Positions 1 to 10,330 of a DNA stretch of 64,000 nt are shown in pieces. Within the stretch, counting starts at the first letter, position 1; each line of letters begins with the position of its first letter. The stretch is from Pterobdella sp. o SKG-2022 (taxonomy: Eukaryota > Annelida > Clitellata > Hirudinida > Piscicolidae), in the NCBI GenBank assembly GCA_964035795.1, contig OZ038322.1, positions 19,694,674 to 19,758,673 on the forward strand, read 5' to 3'. The position numbers and the translations under genes are program-made. The notes under the pieces were generated by a model. It searched no databases, had not been told where the DNA came from, and was given only the letters and a program-made list of their open reading frames with translations.

Positions 1-53
1 ATGAGTTCGACATACGGTAAAGCTCTGTGGCATCTCAATACATATATTGGTAA
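1..53 (-). CDS. possible further GIT exon at the left edge
   Basis: On the minus strand an acceptor-like AACATAG (54-60) is followed by 53 bases open in two frames (starting LPIYVLRCHR or TNICIEMPQS). Reading phase 0 from exon 17 gives an uninterrupted join. The segment is less AT-rich than its surroundings, but neither translation clearly matches the GIT C-terminal half. It is tentative. Confidence 0.3.
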
Positions 54-937
54 CTATGTTGAAAAATAAAAAATTTAAAAAAAAAAAAGTAAATTTAATA
101 ATTAAACAAAATAATCTATATAAAATATCAAATAAAATTCATTATGTTTGAAATCTAAAAATGATAAAAACTCACTTAGCATCGAGGCACCTCCCATAAA
201 TACTTCAACGCAAGTGTAACTATATATGTTAAAAGCCTTAAACAAGTCAAGTTAGGTAGGATGAGTTGAGACATATCAATTTGAGTTATTTTAATTTATT
301 TAACTCAAGTTAATTCAAGATGAATTTTAATTTTATACTAGTGCGTGATTGAGAAATGCGTTGTGGGCGTATTTGTTCGTCAATTAGCATCGAACATCCC
401 TCGCCATAGAACTTCTCAGTTGCAAATGATGAAGCTTTCAAGTTTTATAATATATAATAACTAGAATCTAAAACGCTAGAAGCACCACCCAGTGGTTTAA
501 ACCGTGTATCAATGAGCCTGATGGTGATTCTTTAAATTAAAAAATCTACGATGAAGAATCTTGAAGTCAAAATTTTGACATTGAAACTTTCATGAATAAA
601 TTTTTTGACCAAATTATTCGAAAATTTAGAAATTTTGTAGCTCTTCTGTTTGTTTACTCTTTTGATGAAAATATTTTAGTACAAATAAATTTAATAAATC
701 TTTGAAATTTTAAATAAATGTTTCATTGTGAAACTTTTTTAATTTATTGAAAATATTTATACCTTGTGAACTTTTAAAAGTGGATCGAAAACTTCGACTT
801 TTAAATTTCTCTTAAATATTCTCCACATGTACCATACCCTTCATTTTTATGACTTTCGAAAAAATTGATGAGTTTTAAGGTGAAAATTAGGATGTAAATT
901 TGAAACTAGTTTTGAAAATCACATAATAAAATTGTTT

Positions 938-1110
938 TTGTGAATCGTAAAAACACGAAAATAATTGAATTTTTTATTTTGACGAAGCTTTTCGATATGT
1001 TCTATATAATCATCAGATAACCAATGTTTACCTGATGGTGATATAGAATATATCGAAAAGCTTCGTTAGAATAAAAAATTCAAGTTTTGTCATGTTTTTA
1101 TGATTCACAG
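938..1110. repeat. long foldback (inverted repeat), 83-base arms
   Basis: Bases 938-1020 and 1028-1110 are near-perfect reverse complements separated by a seven-base spacer. The core gacgaagcttttcgatat on the left is matched by atatcgaaaagcttcgtt on the right. Only a handful of mismatches are seen over each arm. It lies in the GIT intron downstream of exon 17. It could be a small foldback/MITE-type element or a hairpin RNA source. No target-site duplication was established. Confidence 0.85.
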
Positions 1111-1425
1111 TATCCAGGCTAATTGTTCACAAACGTTGTTTTTAATGTTTAAAACTTTTTATAATGCAAACATGCACAATTAGCTGAATAACTAGAATAA
1201 TAATTATTTACGATGCAAATTCATATGAAGCATTTAATTTATAGTGAAAATAGTTACATGCTAATATCAAATTGCAACTGCCTATCAGAAAATACGATTC
1301 TTAACAAAAAATATTAACTTTTAGTCACAAAACTAATAACAATAGAATATAGAATATGAAAAAAATATAAATGATGATCGAAGTGTATCAAAATAAAGTT
1401 ATTGCCACAAAACACACACAAGCAC

Positions 1426-3648
1426 CTTCATATCGAATTTTCGTTGGGGGTTTTCCATCACAGTCCACCTCACATGGTTTGAAACATCACCATCAAGATT
1501 GCCAATCGGGAAAGCATTGTTGCCGCTAGACGGGTCGAATTTGTTGACAAATGATTTGTATACATGGTTTTCGTGCTTCAATTTCTCGATCTGTATGTGT
1601 GTAATGGCACGATGTTGGTAATGGCGGTTTGAAAACTATTTAAATTATTTCTGGTTGAAAGAGTAAAGTAAAGAATAAAAATATAGCATAAAATCAACCT
1701 ATGCTCGACCTCAGGCAACAAAGAAAACAAAAAAAAAACAATCACAATGAATGCGGAATAACAATAACTTATCAAATATTTTAGCATTCTTGTTTACCGT
1801 TTTTGTTTAAACTACCGTAAAAAGAGAAGGGCTAATCACTGACGGCAAAAAAATTAAAAAATTGATATTTTATGACAAAAATAGGATAAAAAAAAATTAA
1901 AGTTCGTGTGAGTTTTTTATGACACAACCTTTATGATCAAACTTTGAAACAATCAAAATTGTTTATATCATTTTATTATTGTCAGCATTATTGATAGCTG
2001 GAGCTCAGATGCTTACACAAAAAACAAATAACACAAAGTCGCAATCACAAAAAAAATGAAGTCTAAAAATAATTTGAATGAATAAAACTGAAGATCTTTA
2101 TTTCAATTCCCGAACTCTGGTTGCAACAAAGTAGCAGTGAACAAAGCAGACAAATACTTAATGTAGAATTTCATAACACTGCTCATTTTTCAAAAACGTG
2201 TTTAAAAAACAAAAATTTTCCAGCCAGGTTGAAATATGCTTCAAAACTCGATTTTCACTGAACCTACTGTCACACTTTTAAGTCCACGTCTGTATGCTTT
2301 GTAAAGTTATACTCCCCTAGCCGCATGTCTTGGTAGGAAAAGCCTCAAAAAAAAATGTGTCTATGCAGGTTTATTTTTGAAAATGTACTTTTTTTATTTT
2401 TTTATTATTAACCACGTAGATTATACTGCTGTGAATTTGATAATAATTGGGACTGACAGCAGTTATGTTAGATTATTGATACTGCTATAGTGATTTTTAG
2501 GCGATAATTTTAAGGTAGTTCAACTAAGATGTTATAAAATAAAGCATCATTACTTCGATTTTTGTTATATTTAAAGGTAGTTTTTGAAACCTTTCTATAA
2601 AATAGAGCTAGAAGCTGACAATTAATAAAAAAAATTAAATTATTAATAGGAAAAACTTGAAATGTAATCTTTACTTTAAATCATGAAGAAAGAAATATAA
2701 ATCACGCAACGAAAATAACAGAAATCCCAATAGGAAACCGTGAAGCGTAAAAAAAATCTAAAATAAAAAAACTGCTCGTAAATCATTGAAAAATATAAGA
2801 ACTCCTGTTAAAAACATACTAGGATTGAAATAAAAAGTTCAATGAAAACACTGAATAAATCGGTCACAAATCTTTTGCACTGAATATAAAAAAACTATTA
2901 ATATCTTCGAATGATTGAAATAATGGAAAAACACGAAGAAATTTAAAAATCTATGGATTGACTTTCATGAAAACAATGCATTTTTATCCATATATTGCTC
3001 TTGATAATGAGCAAAACAGAATTTTAATCCTACGTTTAAATTATTAAAATTTTTTTTTAAACTTCAAAAATACAATAAATCTGTATAATAATAATTTGAG
3101 TAAAAAGCAATTTTTCGACTATCGATAAGAATAAAAAAATCTACTCAACTTCTACTATTGCCTCTAACCCCAACAGAACCGCTACTATCACTACTAGTAA
3201 TGTTCTAACGACAAAAATATCTACTTCTAGTAGTAGACCAACCCTATGCAATCACCTTTAAGCCCCCATACTAATTACCCCTTTTCATGCCTAAAAATTA
3301 TCAAAGAAGTGGAATCTGAGAGCTTTTGAAACAATCAGAGAAAAAAGAAACAAAAAAAAATTTGGACAAAAAACCAGCAGAAATCACCAAAATAAAATGC
3401 CCATAACAAAAAAGTGAACCTATCATCAGACCTCTATACCTCAAAAAAACGAAAAGTAAATATTAAAATCTCACGGTAGTTTTGAGCACAGAGACTTCGT
3501 CAGACAGCTGCTGGCACCTGAGCTTGTAGCGGTCCAACTCGACACGCAGGTTTTGTGATTGTTGTTGTGACTCTTGCAAGGATCTCTTAAGAACCGCTGT
3601 CTCGTCGGTGGAGTTTGACTTGCTTGATGACGATGATGAAGGGTTTGT
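1426..3648 (-). other. GIT: GIT exons 16-17: coiled-coil region
   Basis: Exon 16 (3648-3475) has a serine-rich start, then a leucine-heptad coil (LKRSLQESQQQSQNLRVELD, LSDEVSVLK). Exon 17 (1590-1426) continues the coil with IEKLKHENHVYKSF and then a low-conservation tail. In GIT this coil drives dimerisation. Intron 16 (1591-3474) holds one partial dispersed-repeat copy near 2428-2492 and otherwise nothing recognisable. Confidence 0.85.
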
Positions 3649-6600
3649 CTGAAAGAGAGTTCAATGAGTGGTGATATCTATATATATAATCATTGTTGAT
3701 ACTGTGATCTGCATAATTACATAATAGTTACTTTACAAAATTGTCCTTTCCTATCTATGTTTAAAATTCTTTATAATCACATACCTTCACAATAGTTTAA
3801 TACTAATGATTTATGATAAGATTGTGTTTATCGAAAATTTTAGTTTTTTTTTAAACAAATGTATCAAAAATGCCTCATAAAAAATTGAAAATAAAAATTT
3901 ATTTAAACCATAAAGTTCTATATATATATAAAAAAAATTCATGACTTTAAAATTAGCTGATGAAAATTGAGAAGATTGAAACTGAAAAAATAGCAATGAT
4001 ACAAGCACCTGAGAATGATAGGATACAACGAATAACGACGATGATTAAAACACGTTGACCATTAGGCACTTTTATAATATTAAAAAATAAATCACATAAA
4101 GCTTAAAAATAATTTTTTTTCGAATTCCATGATAGATATGTAATTTAGCATTGAACAAAAAACAAATTGACTCGATAGAGTATATAATTTTTCAAAACAA
4201 GATCATTAGAAAAGCAAAAAATTATTCGAAGGAATTTCACTATTACTTCATATAAGCTCTATTCAATAAAACAAAAATGTCTCCAAAAAATAGTATACAA
4301 ATGTAAATGTAGTAGTGCGCTTTGGCGTATAGTTCAAAGCACTTGTTCCGAATTTTATATAGCATAAATAAACTGCGGAACAGGGGCTAATCCGATACGT
4401 AATCAAATCCGATACTTTTAGATAAATGCTCTCATGCTCTACCAACTGATCTACATAGGTTCAAATGTGAAAGACGTGGTCAATAACTTACAAGTTTGTC
4501 ATTGTTCTGGCAAGCAGGATTGTTAGAGATAATGGCGGTAGACTGGCTCACAGACGAGACTGACAAGCTCTCAATTTGAGCACACAAGCCCTCTCCTATC
4601 AAAGCATAATCACTTTCAGTGTACACCTGTTGGTTTCATGATAGAAAAGATGAGACAAGATAAAATATAAATTTAATAATTTTAATATGACCAAGTTAGT
4701 AATTAATGGAGCATTATTAGTGACGTGATGTTGGAATGCTTTCAAATTAAAATAATTTATTCATCGAACTAATTTGAAAATATGACACAAAAACATTTTA
4801 ATGAATCAACCTGATCATATATTTGTTCAGTAGTTAGTTTGCTATTGGAGTTCCTATTTTTATCATTGCTAGTGGCATTTTTAACGTTGTTAAACGAATT
4901 CAGCTGTTTATCATCTGCATTTGGAATTTATCGAATAATCAGAAATGAAAAAAGAAAGCCTAGAACTATCAAAAGAAGGAAATAGAAAGCAAGCAGTCAA
5001 AACATCATTAAGTTTGATAATTAAAATAAGTTCGATCATTTATTTAACGTATTCTTCTTTCAGTGCCCATATTGGGGTTTCGTTAGCTCAACAGATGTTT
5101 CACAGGGCGCTACTTCTTGTGTATTTAATTGTCACCCCGCACGGGATTGAACCTGGTTACTTTAAATAACTAGTCTAACGCTCTACCAGCTGAGCTATGC
5201 GGGCCGTATTAATCCTTTATATTAGTATTTCAGAACTCGACTGACATGTCTAAGATTATAATATATATGTATTTAAACAATTTCTCAATAACTTTACTAT
5301 GATAAGTTTGACCCAAAAGTCCACCCGAGTAAAATTATCAAAAATTTCAGTTTCCAAAAACTGCCTCATTCTGAAGATCTCAAGTACCAACAAATCTTTG
5401 AATTGAAACCCATAAAATGCCTCTTAGAAACTGAAACCAGATACAAATATTTTCCCATTTCAAACTTTTGAATTACTTTTCTCGGAATTTGGCGAAGGAA
5501 TGATATTGGTAACACTACAGTACCTGTAATTATTCAGAAAAACTTCAGTTCACATACATTAAATCAACCATTGTTGGGAATATTAATTGATGTTACGACA
5601 CATTTTTTGCGTGTAAAAAATAAAGAATTAAATGAATTTATTAAATATATTGTAATTTCTTCTATAAAAACCATCTCATGCACCCGTGAGTGATAGCAAA
5701 GTTGTTATGAATTATAACTAGTTACAAACCTCCGTTTAGCATCATTAAGGATGTCAATAATGAGTGTAGTGAACTCCCTCTTATTAAACTTTGCCAATTT
5801 CTGCCTTCCCTGTATTTGTTAGTGTTTCAGAAATTGATTACAATAAAATGAAAATTTTACCAGCAGATCAAGGTTCTATGAAAAATATATAAAAGTATTC
5901 AATCAAAACGTTTATCTATATTCATAAAATTCATTTCAACTAAAATTATGCAACAATAAAAAAATGAATTTATCATTTTCACCCTCATTATCACTTTTTT
6001 AGCCCTACAAAAGAGTTGGGGTGAAAACCACACAAACTTGATTCCTGGTTGCAGAAAAGTCAGGGTTGGATGGAAGGAATGGCACCACTTGCTTTTCACT
6101 GGGCACTGGAGATGTTCCCGTTTGTGTCGATAACCATACTGCAAACAAATTAATTAACTATTGATTTATAACGATGTTTTAAATACAAACAAAGACTTAG
6201 TGACAAAATTCTAAGCTTTTCGTAAAAAAATTTACATTTGTTGTTTCAACACATTTTAATGCAGGCTAATGGATATAAAAAATGTGCAACAAAGTGAAAA
6301 AAATCATCAGCTTCCAAAAATAAAGAAAAAAAAGTAATAAAATTAAATATTGGTCAAATATTTCCCATAAAAAATCAAACAATGAAATGAAAGAAGATAG
6401 AAAGCACAAGCCCTAAATAACTGACTTTCAACATTTTCTCTTCTATCCGCTTCCCCATAAACATCCAGAGCCAACTCCTCAAACAAATGATTTGGAAGCT
6501 GTGTGGGTAATAATCAACTATTGATCCTAGACTGTGATATGATTGAAAATCAATAATTAAAGCTTTTTAGTGTATTGAATATATAATTGGGGCGAACTAA

Positions 6601-9600
6601 AAATTGATTTAGATAAGGTTATAAATTGATCTTCAAAATCACAAAACATTGTTCAATTGAATTTTTTAGAATTTTTCTACTTGAATTAAAATATATAGAA
6701 CGTAGTAAAAATCAAATTTTGAAAATAATGATCATTAAACCTAAAGCTAATAAAAAGAAATTTTAAAGCTTGAATACAAAATCGTGAAAAAAAACCAAAA
6801 CTTACCGCCTGAAGTTTTTTTTTGGCTCCTTTGGCCGTTTCAGACAAGTCCAAACTGGAATATTAGAATAATCCAATAAACAAAAAATAATTACTTGTGT
6901 AATTTTATAGCAAGTCCAACTTTTGAGGATGAATATAAAGTAATGTTTCAGATAATAAATTGTGCAATTCATTTAAGTCATTTATTATTTACCCATCAGA
7001 AACTTCCAAGTTTATAAAGTGGATGCCGGCATTATGATCTGTTAAAATGAAATAAAAATTGATGAAAATGAGTCAAGTGGAATGAGAAGGTGAAATGAAA
7101 GAAAAAGTCAGTGGCCCATTGAAAAAGATGCTTACCATAATAAATTATGAAATAAAATTTAAATCACGATAAATTTCAAAACTCAGTACAAAATACGTTT
7201 CAAAGTGGTAACTAAGACAGATGAAAACAACAAACCAGGTTTCCTTTTACAAAGATAATAAGCTAAACCATCTGTGAGCTCATACTGACATTCAACCAGT
7301 CTCTCTGCTAATTCATTAAAGCCATTGTTCCTGTTATGTTATATAGTATGAGGTTGATGCTATGAATTATTTAACAAAACATCAAAAATAAAGAATTTTT
7401 AAACACATTTATTAAAAAAAAAGTGAAAAGTTATGTAAGTATTAATTTAATAAATTAACGATTTAAATCAAACACTTATTAACTTAATAATACGATGCCC
7501 ATTTTCGTATTGGGCTAATTTAGTGATTCATAATATTAATTTCAAAATAAAAAAAACAATAAAAGTTTGCTCTAGTTGATAAAATACAGCATAACTAATA
7601 AAAACTATGATTAAAGCAGTAGCTGACAAACTAAAAGAAGTAAATCATCATGAGGTGATTTTACTTGTTAACCAACAAATTGAAAAGCTTTTTCAACTAA
7701 GAGAAAATTTAAACCGTTGTATTTTGTTCTTATCTAATAGAAGATTAATTTTTTTCATACCAATATTCATTATAAAATTGTATGAGAATTAGTTTTGGTA
7801 GGTAAATTTGAAAACATGGAAACTTGTGATGTACAAAAATTAAATATTTTACTGAAACTTAAACTCCATCATAATTATTAAAAAAAATTAGCCGAATATA
7901 AAGTAACGGCATACAAAATGCAATATAATCCAAGAGTTTAACGATCGAAACAGACAACAAGTCTGAAGGGTAAATAGATTATGAGACAGCTACAACATTT
8001 TAAATAAAAAGTGTGAAGGTTTTGACTGCAAACATTTCAAGGAAATATAATATAGAACAAACATAATGTAAAAAGTATTTGAAATCACACAGATTTACTC
8101 TGAAAATATGCGTAATTTATTATATATTTCCAAGAACTTGATACTATTAACATATAAAAATACATTTTGAATGGGATGTAAATTAGCTTTGACAGAACAA
8201 AATGCACATTAATGTGATAATTTGAAGGATAAATAAAATAAATTAAAATTGGAAAATTTATTCAAGTTTTATAATTGAGAAAATGTTTTTTGATTTAATT
8301 TATAAAACCTCATGGTGATAAAACAAAAAAATAATGAGCAAAATAAGTTTGAAAATTGTAAATTTTAAACCGTTTTGAATAAAAATTTTTCCAAATATGA
8401 TTTGAAACAAGATACTAAAAAAGAACTTATGAAATAGCTGAATTCAAATACCCCACAAAAAGATAAAAAACTGACCTAGCTAGATCTAAAGGCGTTTTTC
8501 CACTGTTATCAAGGTAGCTTGGATCAGCCCCATATACCAGCAGTAGCTCCACTTGCAGTGGTTGGTTTGAGTATGAAGCCACATGCAGTACTGAAGTCCC
8601 CTTATCCTGCAGTCAATATGGGAGTTGTTGAGTGCTGAGATATAATTAATGATATTTCATTTTTATGCAAGATTAATGGTGAATATAGTTATTGTTGATG
8701 TTGTTATTATGGTAGTTATGGATCATGTGACTTATGAAGAATGTTTGGGAGCAATTACAATGAGCTTATAACATTGTAATATAAATTGAATGATTTGGTA
8801 AAATATCCAACTAAACAAAAATGAAAATTTGTAACAGGATAAAAATAATTAGAATCTGCTCCCAAAGCTAGAAGGCGAAGAGATGTTTCAAGGTTGTTAG
8901 TCCTCACACTGGAATGCAGTTGCTGAAAAGTGAATTTTGAATTGAAATTATTACCATTGCTATATGTCTGATTTCACATAGGCATGTTTAAAAATATTAT
9001 TTTTGATGAATAAAAAACAAATAATGAATGAAGTGATTGTTTTGAAACATTTGAGTGAAAAAGGGAATTAGAAAAGCCTACATAATTTTCATTGTTTGAT
9101 TAAACAGCATGTTTCAAAAGCTTCATATGAATGAAAAATATTAAACCAAGTTTCTCTAGTGTTTTTTAAAATATAGTGAAATTCTTATGAAATTTAACTC
9201 TTTTTTTACTGAGTCACACCTTGATGGAAAATAATCTGTTTTAACTTATGTATTTTATAACTAATAATTGACAAATTTTGTTCAAACTAAAATTTTAGAT
9301 ATATTTCATTATTTTTATTATTTCACATTTACATTTATATTCCATAAAGTTGAAATAAAAAATAGCAGAAATACATTATCAACTACCTTGCTATAGTCTT
9401 CAATATCAAGATTTTCATCTTTTGGTTTATTGACATAAGTGAGTAGTTGGTATTTTGCTTTAATGAACTCAGCTTTTGTTGGACTAAAAAAGCAAGTAAT
9501 TTTTCAATGTAAAAAGTTTATATTTGAGATAAATTGAAACAAATGTTGAAAACAGACTGAATTGGGTCTTTCGGGGAGGGCTTTTTTTTATTTGATCTAT

Positions 9601-10047
9601 TTTGAACAGGATCAACTAAGGTATATTCCCAAATGTTATTTGCTCCTGAAGCTACTAGCTGCTGAACCATCTTTAATGTAAATGGAAAGAATATTATACA
9701 CTAATTTTCAAAAATCTAGTTGAAACAATACTTTTAATTGTTGGGGACACCAAGATCCTTTTTTCAAATGTTTGATTTGTGAAACATGTCTGCCTAGACT
9801 CAAGTGGACGCTACAACATCCGTCACATAATAGTACCCCTCGGTTCAGCGACACCCAAGGTGCATCTGAAACAATAAATTTCAAATGATTTAAATGAATA
9901 ATAAACTATTTGAAATTTTACTAGAAACTAAAATCTAGTGAAAGCATTCAACGCTAAAAACTCAATAAATTGATCATTTTTCCAACCGATTTGGCTGCAA
10001 TCAGCGCAAACATCAATACTCATAGATTTAACTAAATTTCTGGCCAT
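1426..10047 (-). CDS. GIT: GIT1/GIT2-type ArfGAP scaffold protein (3' end outside window)
   Basis: This is a multidomain scaffold that in animals binds PIX and paxillin at focal adhesions and acts on Arf GTPases. Seventeen coding exons, given 5'->3' on the minus strand, are 10047-9987, 9865-9732, 9670-9558, 9483-9387, 8922-8836, 8606-8476, 7330-7236, 7038-6993, 6854-6806, 6498-6426, 6138-6038, 5809-5730, 5523-5477, 4914-4811, 4626-4492, 3648-3475 and 1590-1426. All junctions are GT-AG and phase-compatible, giving 564 residues. The domain order is ArfGAP zinc finger, ankyrin repeats, two Spa2-homology segments and a coiled coil, as in GIT. The C-terminal paxillin-binding domain is missing and should lie left of base 1. 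The start is taken at ATG 10047; an in-frame ATG at 10023 is the alternative. The ArfGAP arginine finger is replaced by leucine. Family identity is sure; GIT1 versus GIT2 is not meaningful for an invertebrate. Exons 13-15 and 17 are less conserved and rest mainly on splice and phase logic. Confidence 0.95.
3711..3905 (+). repeat. dispersed repeat R2, copy 1
   Basis: This roughly 195-base segment is nearly identical to 20941-21148. Shared stretches include ataattacataatagttac, cctatctatgtttaaaattc and gatttatgataagattgt. This copy lies in GIT intron 15 (3649-4491). No coding capacity is seen. It is probably a non-autonomous element or its remnant. Confidence 0.85.
4391..4459 (-). repeat. decayed tRNA-Lys-like sequence (SINE head or pseudogene)
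   Basis: The minus strand has an A box (gatcagttggtagagc) and a degraded B box (ggatttgattac) at tRNA spacing. The anticodon arm starts with atgaga as in animal tRNA-Lys, but the loop is scrambled. It lies in GIT intron 15 and cannot fold into an intact tRNA. Confidence 0.55.
5135..5204 (-). repeat. tRNA-like pseudogene or SINE head
   Basis: The minus strand reads gcccgcatagctcagctggt, then agagc, a foldable anticodon stem (ttaga/tttaa), a B box ggttcaatcc and a pairing tgcgggg end. The T stem has mismatches and about two bases are missing, so it is not a working tRNA. The loop ctagtta would give anticodon AGT, but the rest resembles tRNA-Lys with two changed anticodon bases. It lies in GIT intron 13 (4915-5476). 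Confidence 0.6.
5730..6854 (-). other. GIT: GIT exons 9-12: Spa2-homology domain
   Basis: Exon 9 gives LDLSETAKGAKKKLQA. Exon 10 gives LPNHLFEELALDVYGEADRR and exon 12 gives GRQKLAKFNKREFTTLIIDI followed by LNDAKRR. These are the two Spa2-homology repeats through which GIT binds PIX and other partners. Exon 11 is the linker (VPFLPSNPDFSATRNQ). The exon 10 donor is GTCAGT at + 6420-6425, chosen over an upstream GTTGAA because it alone keeps phase 1 into exon 11. Confidence 0.92.
7236..8922 (-). other. GIT: GIT exons 5-7: ankyrin repeat region
   Basis: Exons 8922-8836, 8606-8476 and 7330-7236 encode the three-ankyrin block. Recognisable segments are QLHSSVRTNNLETSLRLLAL, GTSVLHVASYSNQPLQVELL, LVYGADPSYLDNSGKTPLDL and ELAERLVECQYELTDGLAYY. 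The last segment is close to GIT of vertebrates and carries on into the LCKRKPDH linker. Introns between these exons are AT-rich and I see no gene in them. Confidence 0.93.
9387..10047 (-). other. GIT: GIT exons 1-4: ArfGAP domain
   Basis: Residues about 10-130 form the ArfGAP module. The zinc finger reads CADC, 16 residues, then CDGC (C14, C17, C34, C37), the exact GIT spacing. It is followed by CCSVHLSLGRHVS and IKHL, and later by VASGANNIWEYTLVDP and PTKAEFIKAKYQLL, which track the GIT family. The catalytic arginine normally found five residues after the last zinc cysteine is Leu42 here (codon TTG, + strand 9801-9803). The fold looks intact while GAP chemistry may be lost. Confidence 0.93.
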
Positions 10048-10330
10048 TTGCAAGAAATTTACATTACTGTGGTAGAGAAATGTATAAACTTTTAAAACCA
10101 AAACATAATTGAACTAAAGATAATCCTTAAAAATAGAAACCTCATTTTTTTTTAATTTTTTAATTTTAAAAACTTGAAAAATTTTTTTGATAAAATTTTA
10201 AAAAAAGTGAAAAAAACTTTTGTTTTTTAATTACTAAACTTTTACTTTTAAATTCAATTTTGAAAAGTTTCAGGTACTTTAAACCTTATTTTGAAAAATA
10301 AGATTTCAAAAAATAAACTTACATTTTAAA
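10048..10330. promoter_or_regulatory. 283-bp divergent spacer between GIT and MEST start codons
   Basis: The GIT ATG (10047, minus) and MEST ATG (10331, plus) face away from each other across 283 AT-rich bases. Both 5' UTRs and core promoters must lie here, unless upstream noncoding exons exist. No clear TATA box or motif can be singled out against the AT-rich background. An acceptor-like ccacag (minus) just upstream of the GIT ATG could mark a 5' UTR splice. Confidence 0.6.

Noticed and set aside
176..430. Two similar segments starting ttagcatcga at about 177 and 385
   Set aside because: Similarity is limited to roughly 45 bases with gaps. It is too weak to call a repeat by eye. A minus-strand frame over 345-445 was also considered as a GIT exon and dropped for lack of a phase-matched acceptor.
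7607..7792. 61-codon plus-strand ORF
   Set aside because: It lies inside a GIT intron on the opposite strand, is AT-driven and shows no family similarity.
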